Shown in pieces: positions 43,363-52,614 of a stretch of 64,000 bases of DNA. The notes under the pieces were generated by a model. That model was not told the DNA's origin, made no database searches, and saw only the letters and a list, made by a program, of their open reading frames with translations. Source of the DNA: Bhargavaea cecembensis (GTDB lineage: Bacteria > Bacillota > Bacilli > Bacillales_A > Planococcaceae); contig NZ_LQNT01000009.1 in NCBI RefSeq assembly GCF_001619585.1, positions 744,001 to 808,000 of the forward strand, read 5' to 3'. The position numbers were made by a program, and so were the translations under genes. Every line of letters starts with the position of its first letter. Position 1 is the first letter of the stretch.

Positions 43363-44019
43363 TGGAAAATATCGTCTTTCGGGCCTTCCCACGATGCCAT
43401 ATACACTCTCTGAACGCACCCTGCCGACCCCTGTCAGGTACTCCAGATAGCGCCTGGCTGTCGTCCGGGATGCCCCAAGCAAACTCCCGGCCTGTTCGGA
43501 AGACAGCCCTTCCGGATGGGTTTCAATTAATTCGATGACTTTTTTCAAAGTCACGGAATCAACGCCCGAAGGAAGGTCTTCAGCGGGGCTGGACCCGATT
43601 CCGAACAACCGGTTCAACACAGCAGGTTCAACCCGCTCGCCTTTAAGCAACGTCCGCTTTTTCTTGACCTCATTCAGGGCTTCCTTGAATTCTCCTATAT
43701 CCACGGGCTTGATCAGATAACGGAAAACCCCGTAATCCAATGCTTTCTGGATAAAGGCTGTTTCGTCAGCAGCCGTAATCATGATGACATCGACTCCAGG
43801 ATGGTATCCCCTTATTTCAGACAGCAAGTCAGACCCGAGTTGGTCCGGCATATATACATCGAGCAGCACAACATCTATTCCGCCGTTTTCCAAGAACTTC
43901 AGAGCCTCTCCTGCATCGCGTGCCTTTCCTGCCAGGCTGAATCCGGGAACCTGTTCCAGAAAACCTTCATGAATCTGTGCAACCCGGAAATCATCCTCGA
44001 CAATCAGAACATTAAACAT
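43351..44019 (-). CDS. CitB/DcuR-type response regulator
   Basis: A 222-residue regulator. The receiver domain has acidic pocket V-E-D-D (8-10), phospho-acceptor Asp54 in VVLLDVYMPD, T in MITAADE near 82 and Lys in YLIKPVD near 104. The C-terminal CitT-type helix-turn-helix includes GLSSEQAGSLLGASRTTARRYLEYL, as in CitT, DctR and MalR regulators of carboxylate transport. Paired with the kinase immediately upstream and tctCBA downstream, it probably activates the tct operon in response to external substrate. AGGAGG precedes the ATG. Confidence 0.92.
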   Translation of the reverse strand: MFNVLIVEDDFRVAQIHEGFLEQVPGFSLAGKARDAGEALKFLENGGIDVVLLDVYMPDQLGSDLLSEIRGYHPGVDVIMITAADETAFIQKALDYGVFRYLIKPVDIGEFKEALNEVKKKRTLLKGERVEPAVLNRLFGIGSSPAEDLPSGVDSVTLKKVIELIETHPEGLSSEQAGSLLGASRTTARRYLEYLTGVGRVRSESVYGIVGRPERRYFPNGG

Positions 44020-44030
44020 TTCCAGTCCTC

Positions 44031-45629
44031 CTATCTGATTTTCGGAAGAAATACTGAAAAGGTCGTTCCTCTGGGATCTGATTGGACTTCAATCTCTCCT
44101 CCAAGCAACTTCACTTCCATTTGTACATTTGCCAGTCCGTATCCTCTTCCCGGCCCTTTTCCTGAAACCCCTCGTTCGAATAATTTAGGAAAGCATTCGT
44201 CCGGGATGCCTGGCCCATTATCCGACACTTCAAAAAGGATATCCGTTCCCAAGTCGCTTACGAATAGGACAACCTCTCCATGATCCAGCTGCTTCACTGC
44301 TTCCATTGCATTGTCAATCAAGTTTCCGAGTATCGTGACCAACCCGTTTAAATCAACAGATTCGGGAAGCCTTTCCAGTGAAGAGCCGGGGTCCACCATA
44401 AACGAAACATGCTGTTCAGACGCCTTCGCCATTTTGCCGAGGATAATCGCTTGCAGCTTTTCATCCCGGACCGATGATGAAACAAATTTAGCGTAGTTTT
44501 CCTGACTTTGTGTTTCGTCACGAATAAATAAAATGGCCTCTTCATTTTTATTGAGCTGTATCAGCCCCATGATGACATACAGTTTGTTCTTGAATTCATG
44601 CGTTTGGGCACGAAGATCTTCTGAAACACGGCGAATTTCGGAAAGTGAGGCAGACATCTTTCTGAGATCTGTTTTATCTCTGAACGTAAAGATGGTTCCC
44701 GATCTCCGGCCATCGGTCCGGAGATCCTGCCTACTGGCAATAATCGCCTGCTCTCTAATCTCAAGTTCCTCATCTCCCCGAAAATCATCCTTGAGAAATG
44801 GGTATCCCGGTTCACCGATCACTTCCTTCAGAGACTGTCCTCTAACGCTGCCTGTGACATGGAAAAGGCTTTTCGCTGCCGGGTTCATCATGCGTACACG
44901 CCCCTCCGCGTCCGTCACAATCATTCCGTCTTTAAAAGAAGAGAAAACGGTCTTCCGTTCTTTGTATAAGAATGCAATCTCTTTTGGCTCGAGGCCTAAT
45001 GTATCCTTCTTGATATTTTTTGCGAGCAGGAGACTTCCGGCCAAGCCGACGACCAGCGCGATTGCTGAAACGGTAAGAATAGGGATGGAATCTCTGATCA
45101 CGCTTCTGATGATCAGTGCCCTGTCATAGATGACCATAATCGTGCCGTCGACCTTCTTGTAATCCCCGTAATCGACCAAAAGGGGCGACACGCCCACGAG
45201 TGCCATCTCTTCTGCCTTCCCAACCCTCTCTGTGTAAGAACTGCCGAAAATAAGCGCTTTTTCTATCGGGGGGTGATCGAAAACTTTTAAAATCATGTCT
45301 TCATCTCCCATGGTGACAAAGAGCCGCTCTCCTTCGGTCATGACCACTGCAGAAGCATCTGTATCACGGAGCAGGTTATCCATCATGTTTCTGAGTTCCG
45401 GTATGACATCCTGGTCTTGCAGGGCTTCCCGCGCTGTCGGCATATAAGACAGCGTTTTTGCTGTCTGATAAGCCATCTTTTCCGCATCCGCCACGTCTTC
45501 CCTATATTCAAATAATATGTAAATACCAGTGATCGCCACAACGATGAACAAGATCAGGGCAGTTACCAAACCCAAGATCTTCAACTGGATTGTCATGACA
45601 TTTCGGTTTGGGTTCGATATTTTTTTCAT
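44031..45629 (-). CDS. CitA/DcuS-type sensor histidine kinase
   Basis: A 532-residue membrane kinase. Helix 1 is at about 17-38, an extracytoplasmic PAS-like sensor at 40-175 (with LRDTDASAVVMTEGERLFVTMGDED and a Y-G-D-Y segment), helix 2 near 178-200, and a cytoplasmic PAS near 215-320. The phospho-accepting His lies at about 343 in RAQTHEFKNKLYVIMGLIQL. The HATPase domain has N-box LIDNAMEAV, SDNGPGIP and GRGYGLANVQ. The His context is that of carboxylate-sensing CitA/DcuS kinases. The ATG at 45629 has a weak ribosome site; a TTG at 45644 is an alternative. Confidence 0.9.
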   Translation of the reverse strand: MKKISNPNRNVMTIQLKILGLVTALILFIVVAITGIYILFEYREDVADAEKMAYQTAKTLSYMPTAREALQDQDVIPELRNMMDNLLRDTDASAVVMTEGERLFVTMGDEDMILKVFDHPPIEKALIFGSSYTERVGKAEEMALVGVSPLLVDYGDYKKVDGTIMVIYDRALIIRSVIRDSIPILTVSAIALVVGLAGSLLLAKNIKKDTLGLEPKEIAFLYKERKTVFSSFKDGMIVTDAEGRVRMMNPAAKSLFHVTGSVRGQSLKEVIGEPGYPFLKDDFRGDEELEIREQAIIASRQDLRTDGRRSGTIFTFRDKTDLRKMSASLSEIRRVSEDLRAQTHEFKNKLYVIMGLIQLNKNEEAILFIRDETQSQENYAKFVSSSVRDEKLQAIILGKMAKASEQHVSFMVDPGSSLERLPESVDLNGLVTILGNLIDNAMEAVKQLDHGEVVLFVSDLGTDILFEVSDNGPGIPDECFPKLFERGVSGKGPGRGYGLANVQMEVKLLGGEIEVQSDPRGTTFSVFLPKIR

Positions 45630-45725
45630 TAAAAATTCAACCAATTCTTTTTTCTAATCATATCATATTTGCCCAAAAAGAAAGGTCGGACTATTGAGCG
45701 GCATTACAAGTGCCCCCCCTCCAAA

Positions 45726-45745
45726 AGACCCCATTCAGAGGGTCT
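45726..45745. other. hairpin in the citA-nuclease intergenic region
   Basis: AGACCC-N8-GGGTCT, extended by CCAA/TTGG outside and followed by CCTGTTTTTC on the plus strand. No plus-strand gene ends upstream of it. Its role is unknown; it could terminate antisense transcription or structure the citA leader. Confidence 0.4.
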
Positions 45746-45800
45746 ATTGGCCTGTTTTTCTTTGCGACCTCTCCTTTTACTGATCCAAATCGAATAGTTT

Positions 45801-45983
45801 AATAGAATCAAAAATCTGAACTTTAGCAAAAGGCATTGTCACATCTTTTTGCCCACGCCATGATAAGCAGGAAGGGAGGTAAACTGACTGAATCATAAGG
45901 CCCGTGTAAAGTTTCTGTAAGCTTTGCTAAGTTTCCATTGATTCTATTGAATTGCCCCTGATTCTCCTCCACGATTCTATTGG
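45801..45983. repeat. imperfect long inverted repeat upstream of the nuclease gene
   Basis: The arm at 45801-45830 (beginning AATAGAATCAAAAA and ending TTTAGCAAA) matches the reverse complement of 45921-45948 (GCTTTGCTAAG through GATTCTATT). Further GATTCTATTG-type copies lie at 45942 and 45973. It occupies most of the gap 45645-46011 between the divergent kinase and nuclease genes. No gene is seen in the gap. Confidence 0.55.
45905..45932. promoter_or_regulatory. 11-bp direct repeats, weak Pho-box-like pattern
   Basis: TGTAAA (45905) and TGTAAG (45916) are 11 bp apart and a degenerate third copy follows. The complement reads TTTACA and CTTACA, close to PhoP hexamers (TT-A/C/T-A-C/T-A). The downstream secreted nuclease and nucleotidase would fit phosphate control, but the same bases also belong to the inverted repeat at 45801-45983. 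Confidence 0.3.
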
Positions 45984-46011
45984 ATCTCACACAAAAAGGA
46001 GCGAACATTAC

Positions 46012-49000
46012 ATGAACCAAAAGCGTTGGCGCAGACCGCTGAACGGCCTGCTGTCCGCAAGCCTGATACTGAGCCTGATGGTTCCGGCGATTCCGGCAGC
46101 CGCAAATGCTGAAACTGCGGCAGAAGACCTGCTGATCTCGGAATACATCGAAGGAAGCAGCTTCAACAAGGCACTCGAACTCTACAACGGCACCGGAGCG
46201 GAAGTGGACCTCGGGGCCTACTCCCTCGAACTGTATGCAAACGGCTCCACATCACCGACCAACTCCCTTAAACTCTCAGGGACACTTCCGGCAGGCGAGA
46301 CCTATGTCCTGGCCCATAACCAGGCGGCCTCCGATATTACTGGTAAAGCCGACCTTTTGAACCAGACCGTCATCAACTTCAACGGTGACGATGCGGTCGT
46401 CCTGAAAAAGGACGGGCAGGCAGTCGATTCATTTGGCCAGGTCGGAACCCGCGCAAATTTCGGAACGGACCTTACCCTTATCCGAAAAGCGGCCGTGACA
46501 TCCGGCGACAAAGTCATCAATGATCCGTTCGACCGGACAACCGAATGGGACGCGCTCGGAAAAGATGATTCCTCGAATCTCGGAATCCACCTTCAGGAAG
46601 GCGGACCGTCCGATCCCGAAGAACCGATTGACACCATCTCCATCGCAGATGCCCGCGCTCTCCCTCTCGGTGAGACCGTCACCATCAAAGGCGTGGTCGC
46701 AGCCAACCTGAAGAATACGATTTCTGTCCAGGACGGGACCGGCGGCATTGCCGTCCGTCCGACTTCCCTCGGCCTTGAAGTCGGAGAAGAAGTGACACTG
46801 ACCGGAACACTTGCCGATTACCGCGGTCTCCTGCAGCTGGATGGCGCGACCGTCGTCAGCCGTGCGGACTCGGATGTCCCCTCTCCGCGAACAGTCACGG
46901 GCGACCAGATCGGCGAAGCCCTTGAGTCGCAGCTGGTCACTGTCAGCGGCGTGACGCTCGGCGACATGTCCGGCGGCGGATCATGGGCGAACTTCACGGC
47001 GACCGACGGCAATGGTGAATTTATCGTCCGTGATGAAACCAACCAGCTCGGCCTCGAGAAAGGCATGGCCTACGAATCGGTCACCGGCATCGTCCAGCAG
47101 TTTGATCATGGCTACCAGATCATCCCGCGCGGCGCCGAAGACATCATTGCCGACAGCACCATTCTTCGTCCGGCATCTGCAACTCCGGGGTCCGGCACAT
47201 ACGTGGGCCCTCAGGAAGTGACACTGACGACGACCACAAAAGATGCTGATATCCTCTATACCATTGACGGATCCGACCCGGTCGAAAACGGTACGGTCTA
47301 TGAAGGACCTATCACAGTCGACGAAGACACCGTTCTGAAAACGGTTGTCCGTAATGCAGACGGCGAATCCAGCGAAGTGTCCTCTTTCGAATACACGATC
47401 ACTGAAGCGCTCCAGATCCATGACATCCAGGGCGCCGATCACTTCTCTTCGTTCGACGGCCAGCGTGTCGAAGGCGTGGAAGGAATCGTCACGTACCACT
47501 ACGAGCTGAACGGCTCGCATTATTATCACATCCAGACGCCGGATGAGCTTGCGGATGAAGACCCGCACACCTCAGAAGCAATTACCCTATATGCAGGGCG
47601 CAACGGCTGGCCGGTCCAGGTCGGCGATCTCGTTTCTGTCTCGGGCGAGGTAAGCGAATATGCCATCGACGGCTACTCCGACCGCCAGGAAACCGATCTC
47701 CCGATCACCCAGATCAACGTGCGCGATGACCGCGGCGGACAGGTAGCCGTGCTCGAACGCGGCCTCGAACTTCCGGAACCGGTCGTGATCGACGAGTCGA
47801 ACCTCCCGACCGAGACGGTTGACGATGACCAGCTCACCGTCTTCGATCCGGAATCGGATGCCATCGACTTCTGGGAAAGCCTTGAAGGCATGCGCGTGAC
47901 AGTCGGCGATGTGCGCGCGGTCGGCCCTCAGGAACACGGCGATCTTGTCACCGTACTTGAGAACTGGCCGGAGGAAACGATCCACGGAGGCATCCTCTAT
48001 AAGGAAGGCGATCAGAACGCGGAGCGCATCCAGTTCCGCCTCGAGCCAAACGGACCTGCGCGTGACTTCGAAGTCGCAACTGGCGACCGCTTCGAAGGCC
48101 CGAACACCGGCGTCGTCGGCTACTCTTACCAGAACTACAAGATCTTCGCTTCCCTTGATGACATGAGGGCGAACCACGTGGGAGGCGATACGGAGCCGGA
48201 ACAGACCACTCTCGTCAAGGACGAGGACAAGCTGACGATCGCCTCCTACAACCTCGAGAACTTCTCGAACAACAAGAAGACCACAACCGATGATAAGGCC
48301 CGGAAGCTTGCCCGTGCATTTGCAGTGGACATGCAGAGCCCGGACATTGTCGGCGTGACAGAAGTCCAGGACAATAACGGTCCGGACGCAGGTGACTCCG
48401 ATGCATCCGAGTCATACGAGCGCCTGATCGACGCCATCGTCGAGGCCGGCGGTGTCCGCTATGAATACGCGAACATCAACCCGGTCAACAACGAAGATGG
48501 CGGGCAGCCGGGCGCGAACATCCGCGTCGGCTTCCTCTACAATCCCGAACGCGTCTCACTGACTGACGGCATCCCTCACGGTGACGCAACAACTGCTGTC
48601 GGCTATGAAGACGGAAAACTGACGCTGAACCCGGGCCGCATCGCGCCGAACGACCCGGCGTTTGAGGACAGCCGCAAGCCGCTCGCTGCCCAGTTCGACT
48701 TCCAGGGCGAAAGCGTCGTCGTCATTGCGAACCACTGGAACTCCAAAGGCGGCGACACACCAATCTTCGGCAAGATCCAGCCGCCGGTCCTCGGCAGCGA
48801 AGCGCAGCGCATCGAGATCGCCAAGCTCGTCAATGGTTTCGTTGAAGACGTCAAGGCGGACAATCCGGATGCGAATGTCGTCGCGGTCGGCGACTTCAAC
48901 GACTACCAGTTCGCAGAGCCGCTCAAGATTCTGGAAGGCGACATCATGACGAACATGATCAACCACGTCGAAGCGCCTGACCGCTACACCTACATTTATC

Positions 49001-50565
49001 AAGGGAACTCGCAAGTGCTCGATCATATCGTCGTCTCGAATAACCTCGTAGAAGATACGGAGATTGATATCCTGCACATCAACGCGGACTTCACCGACAT
49101 GGCGGGCCGCGCGAGCGACCATGACCCGCTCATGGTTCAGCTCGACCTTGTCAAAGGCATGGAATTCGAACCAATTGTGCCGGAAGACCAATATGTCTTC
49201 GACAAGCCCGACAAAAAGAAAGTAACGATCGGCAAACAGAGCGTTTCCGTTACGATCAATGAACGCGGTGTCATCCCTGACGGCCTTCACCTGAACGGCC
49301 GCTACGCAGAGCTTCACGGTGAAGGCTTCAAGAACCAGACCGTTTATGTAAAGCCAAAACAAGACGGCACAATCATCGATGCCAAGGGCACCGAAGTGAA
49401 AGAACTGATCATCGAAGGCGCGAAGCTGCTTGAAATCCGCGGTGCTGAAAACATTCAATCGATCAAATTTGAAAAGAAAGCCTCTCCGGAATTTCTGACC
49501 CTATATGATTCCAAAGGCCGGCTGATCGGCCTTCCTGGTGAAGAGGAGCAGGCACCGGAAACAAACCGGGCGCCTGAAGTGTCCACTTCGATTGAAGACA
49601 AGGCTGTATCCGAAGGCGAAACAGTTTCTATCGATCTGTTAAAACACTTCACAGATCCCGATGGGGACTCCCTCACCTATTCGACGACAAAAGGTACCGT
49701 CTCCGGAAGCACTCTGACGCTTGATCTTGAGGCCGGCACGCATCTTGTAGCGGTGACGGCGACAGACGGAAAAGCCAGCGTGACCGCCCGTTTCGCGGTG
49801 TCAGTGGAAACAGCAGAGCAACCTGGAAATCCTGAAGAACCGGTTGGTCCTGAAGGCTACTATAGCGGCGCGGAAGGCCTTGAAGGCGAAGCCCTGAAGG
49901 CTGCCCTCCACGACATCATTTCGGAACAGGAAGTCCTTTCCTATTCCGAAGTCTGGGAAGCGCTGCGTCTGACGGATGAGGACCCTGATAATCCGAACAA
50001 CGTCATTCTGTTCTACTCCCAGCAGTCCCGTTCCAAAAACCTGAACGGCGGCATGGTCGGAGATTGGAACCGTGAGCATGTCTGGGCAAAATCCCACGGT
50101 GACTTCGGTACTTCCCGGGGACCCGGTACGGATATCCATCACCTCCGTCCGACAGACGTTCAGGTGAACAGCTCCCGCGGCAACCTTGACTTCGATTACG
50201 GCGGCAACCCGGTCAACAACTGCAGCGGATGCCTGCGCGACGGCGATTCATTTGAAGCGCCTGATGAAGTGAAAGGTGACGTTGCACGGATGCTCTTCTA
50301 CATGGCGACCCGCTATGAGGAAGGCGACCGCGTTGACCTCGAACTGAACGAACAGGTGAATAACGGCAAAGCCCCGTTCCATGGCAAGCTGTCCGTGCTG
50401 CTCGAATGGCATGAGATGGACCCGGTCAGCGAATTCGAACAGCACCGAAACGAAGTCATCTTTGACATCCAGGGCAACCGCAACCCGTTCATCGACAATC
50501 CGGAATGGGCGGAATCAATCTTCGGTAACAGTACCGCTGAGAATAAACTTGATGAGGCTTCATAA
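46012..50565 (+). CDS. secreted multidomain dual nuclease (EEP domain plus endonuclease I domain)
   Basis: A 1517-residue secreted protein; signal peptide to about A33, ATG at 46012 with AAAAAGGAG 10 nt upstream. Domains in order: lamin-tail-like (35-190, LLISEYIEGSSFNKALELYN), OB-fold (205-380), chitobiase-type Ig (385-463, LYTIDGSDP), second OB-like region (465-715), endonuclease/exonuclease/phosphatase domain (737-1048) with SYNLENF, VTEVQDN, NHWNSKGGD, GDFNDY and SDHDP catalytic motifs, a beta linker (1063-1170), a cadherin/Ig-like domain (1184-1268), and an endonuclease I domain (1282-1507) with NREHVWAKSHG and DIHHLRPTD (His-Me finger). It should degrade extracellular DNA or RNA. There is no sortase motif. 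Separate ExeM-like and YurI/EndA-like proteins are known; both catalytic domains in one chain is unusual. Confidence 0.9.
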   Translation: MNQKRWRRPLNGLLSASLILSLMVPAIPAAANAETAAEDLLISEYIEGSSFNKALELYNGTGAEVDLGAYSLELYANGSTSPTNSLKLSGTLPAGETYVLAHNQAASDITGKADLLNQTVINFNGDDAVVLKKDGQAVDSFGQVGTRANFGTDLTLIRKAAVTSGDKVINDPFDRTTEWDALGKDDSSNLGIHLQEGGPSDPEEPIDTISIADARALPLGETVTIKGVVAANLKNTISVQDGTGGIAVRPTSLGLEVGEEVTLTGTLADYRGLLQLDGATVVSRADSDVPSPRTVTGDQIGEALESQLVTVSGVTLGDMSGGGSWANFTATDGNGEFIVRDETNQLGLEKGMAYESVTGIVQQFDHGYQIIPRGAEDIIADSTILRPASATPGSGTYVGPQEVTLTTTTKDADILYTIDGSDPVENGTVYEGPITVDEDTVLKTVVRNADGESSEVSSFEYTITEALQIHDIQGADHFSSFDGQRVEGVEGIVTYHYELNGSHYYHIQTPDELADEDPHTSEAITLYAGRNGWPVQVGDLVSVSGEVSEYAIDGYSDRQETDLPITQINVRDDRGGQVAVLERGLELPEPVVIDESNLPTETVDDDQLTVFDPESDAIDFWESLEGMRVTVGDVRAVGPQEHGDLVTVLENWPEETIHGGILYKEGDQNAERIQFRLEPNGPARDFEVATGDRFEGPNTGVVGYSYQNYKIFASLDDMRANHVGGDTEPEQTTLVKDEDKLTIASYNLENFSNNKKTTTDDKARKLARAFAVDMQSPDIVGVTEVQDNNGPDAGDSDASESYERLIDAIVEAGGVRYEYANINPVNNEDGGQPGANIRVGFLYNPERVSLTDGIPHGDATTAVGYEDGKLTLNPGRIAPNDPAFEDSRKPLAAQFDFQGESVVVIANHWNSKGGDTPIFGKIQPPVLGSEAQRIEIAKLVNGFVEDVKADNPDANVVAVGDFNDYQFAEPLKILEGDIMTNMINHVEAPDRYTYIYQGNSQVLDHIVVSNNLVEDTEIDILHINADFTDMAGRASDHDPLMVQLDLVKGMEFEPIVPEDQYVFDKPDKKKVTIGKQSVSVTINERGVIPDGLHLNGRYAELHGEGFKNQTVYVKPKQDGTIIDAKGTEVKELIIEGAKLLEIRGAENIQSIKFEKKASPEFLTLYDSKGRLIGLPGEEEQAPETNRAPEVSTSIEDKAVSEGETVSIDLLKHFTDPDGDSLTYSTTKGTVSGSTLTLDLEAGTHLVAVTATDGKASVTARFAVSVETAEQPGNPEEPVGPEGYYSGAEGLEGEALKAALHDIISEQEVLSYSEVWEALRLTDEDPDNPNNVILFYSQQSRSKNLNGGMVGDWNREHVWAKSHGDFGTSRGPGTDIHHLRPTDVQVNSSRGNLDFDYGGNPVNNCSGCLRDGDSFEAPDEVKGDVARMLFYMATRYEEGDRVDLELNEQVNNGKAPFHGKLSVLLEWHEMDPVSEFEQHRNEVIFDIQGNRNPFIDNPEWAESIFGNSTAENKLDEAS

Positions 50566-50608
50566 ACAGCGCAATCTAGTAAACTAACGAGAGAGAGGGA
50601 TATCTACC

Positions 50609-52558
50609 TTGAAATCCAAGTGGATCAAATCATCTGCCGCCGCTGTACTATTGGCACTCGGTTTCTCCAGTGTTCCAGGGAACACGTTCGCCGCTGAAGG
50701 CGATTTCGACCTTACCGTCATGCACACAAACGATACACATTCACATGTAGACACGATTCCAAAACGGGCAACGATTGTCGAACAGATCAGAAGCGAGCAT
50801 CCGAACAACCTTCTGTTGGATGCAGGAGATGTCTTTACCGGCACCCTTTATTTCAACGAGTTTAAGGGCGAAGCGAGCCTGAAACTGATGAATATGCTTG
50901 GCTATGATGCCATGACCTTCGGCAACCACGAATTCGACCTGGGTTCCAGCCCTGAAGGCCATCAAAAACTAAGTGAATTCGTCTCCGGCGCGCAGTTCCC
51001 ATTTGTTTCGGCGAATACCGACTTTTCCGGAGATGGCCTCTTCGACGGGCTACAACATGATGTCTACACGTCCGATTTCAGTGGAGGAGGCATCTACAAG
51101 GGCATCATCAAGGAAATCGACGGTGAACAGGTCGGCATCTTCGGACTGACAACGGAAGAAACACCGGACATCTCGAGCGTAGGTTCGGTCACATTCAGCA
51201 ACTATATCTCGGCGGCACAAGAAGCCGTCGACGCTTTCCGGAACCAGGGTGTCGACAAAATTATCGCCCTCACCCATATCGGCTTTAACGATTCACCCGT
51301 GTATGACAACGACCAGCTTCTGGCGAAAAACGTGGAAGGCATCGATGTCATTGTAGGCGGACACACCCATGTGGAACTCAGCGAGCCAGCGGTCTATCAG
51401 GATGGACGAAACGAGCCGACGGTCATCGTCCAGGCCTCTGAATACGGCAAATTCCTCGGTCAGCTCGATGTCACATTCGACGATCGCGGCGCCATCACAT
51501 CCTACTCCGGACAGCTTCATGACACATCTGCTGCTGAAGCAGACGAGGAGTATGCTGCAATTCTCCAGCCATACACAGACCGGGTCAAAGAGATTGAACA
51601 GGAGTCGACCGGTGTTACAGCCCTCACTACTCTTGATGGCGAGCGGCCAGATGTACGCACAAGGGAAACGAACCTGGGCAACCTGATCACGGACGGCATG
51701 CTCGCAAAAGCCAAGACAATTGATAGCGCGACTACAATTGCCCTGACGAACGGCGGAGGCATCCGTGCTTCCATCGACGAAGGGGATATCACCGTCGGCG
51801 AGGTCATGAAAGTCATGCCTTTCGGAAACTCCCTGGCCATCATGGAACTGAGCGGAGCCGAAATCCTGTCCGCTCTTGAGCACAGCGTTTCCGCCTATCC
51901 GACGGCTTCAGGCGGATTCCTCCACGTAGCCGGCATGAAATTCAAGTTTGACCCTGAACAGCCGTCCGGCGAACGGGTATTTGACGCAAGCGTGGTCGGT
52001 GAGGATGGCAAGACAACTGAAATCGACCCTGCAGCCATGTATAAGGTGGCAACCAACATTTTCACCGCAAAAGGCGGAGACGGCTATGACATGTTCGGAC
52101 AGGCCTATGCAGAAGGCCGGGTCAGCGAGCCGGGCTTTGCCGACTGGGAAATGTTCATCGACTATATCCAGTCCCTTGGTACTGTGGATCCACAGGTTGA
52201 AGGCCGGATCACTGTAGATCCGGGCGGCCTTGAACCGATCGGCTGGACGGTTCAGAAGAACGGCAAACTGTCCTACCTGGACTACAAAGGAAATGAAGTG
52301 ACCGGCTGGCTGGAAGCGGATGGGGAAACCTTCTACTTCCACAAAAACGGCGACCTCCGCACAGGGTGGACGAAGGTCGATGGAGACTGGTATTTCTTTG
52401 ACGCAAAAACAGGAGCCATGAAAACAGGCTGGCTTGAAGACCCGAAAAACGGCAAGACCTATTATCTCCATGAGGACGGCAAGCGCCAGAGTGGAGGCCA
52501 GCTGGAAATCGGCGGAACGGTCTACCACTTTAAAAACAATGGTGAGCTAAAGAATTAA
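50609..52558 (+). CDS. secreted 5'-nucleotidase with C-terminal cell-wall-binding repeats
   Basis: A 649-residue protein starting at TTG (50609), 8 nt after GAGAGAGGGA. Signal peptide to about Ala29. The metallophosphatase domain (35-290) has MHTNDTHSH, LLDAGDVFTGT, TFGNHEFDLG, ALTHIGF and VGGHTHVE. The 5'-nucleotidase C-terminal domain (about 345-510) has TNLGNLITDGML, LTNGGGIRASI and KGGDGYDMF. Residues about 545-649 form W/Y/G-rich repeats (GWTVQKNGKLSYLDYKG, GWTKVDGDWYFF, GWLEDPKNGKTYYL) like choline-binding or related wall-anchoring modules. It would release nucleoside and phosphate at the wall, completing the work of the nuclease encoded 43 nt upstream. Confidence 0.92.
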   Translation: MKSKWIKSSAAAVLLALGFSSVPGNTFAAEGDFDLTVMHTNDTHSHVDTIPKRATIVEQIRSEHPNNLLLDAGDVFTGTLYFNEFKGEASLKLMNMLGYDAMTFGNHEFDLGSSPEGHQKLSEFVSGAQFPFVSANTDFSGDGLFDGLQHDVYTSDFSGGGIYKGIIKEIDGEQVGIFGLTTEETPDISSVGSVTFSNYISAAQEAVDAFRNQGVDKIIALTHIGFNDSPVYDNDQLLAKNVEGIDVIVGGHTHVELSEPAVYQDGRNEPTVIVQASEYGKFLGQLDVTFDDRGAITSYSGQLHDTSAAEADEEYAAILQPYTDRVKEIEQESTGVTALTTLDGERPDVRTRETNLGNLITDGMLAKAKTIDSATTIALTNGGGIRASIDEGDITVGEVMKVMPFGNSLAIMELSGAEILSALEHSVSAYPTASGGFLHVAGMKFKFDPEQPSGERVFDASVVGEDGKTTEIDPAAMYKVATNIFTAKGGDGYDMFGQAYAEGRVSEPGFADWEMFIDYIQSLGTVDPQVEGRITVDPGGLEPIGWTVQKNGKLSYLDYKGNEVTGWLEADGETFYFHKNGDLRTGWTKVDGDWYFFDAKTGAMKTGWLEDPKNGKTYYLHEDGKRQSGGQLEIGGTVYHFKNNGELKN

Positions 52559-52572
52559 TCGCGGAATCAAAC

Positions 52573-52613
52573 AAATCGGCATCAGCCCTGTCAGGGGCTG
52601 ATGCCGATTTTGT
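52573..52613. terminator. bidirectional terminator
   Basis: A 16-bp stem, AAATCGGCATCAGCCC with its complement, 5-nt loop, between the convergent nucleotidase and amidase genes; T-run on the plus strand. Confidence 0.9.
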
Positions 52614-52614
52614 T

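Noticed and set aside
45726-45745. Terminator for a plus-strand transcript
   Set aside because: The hairpin has a T-run on the plus strand, but no plus-strand gene ends near it, so I list it as a hairpin of unknown role.
48556-49458. 300-codon minus-strand frame inside the nuclease gene
   Set aside because: Antisense shadow of the EEP nuclease domain with no start signal or family resemblance.
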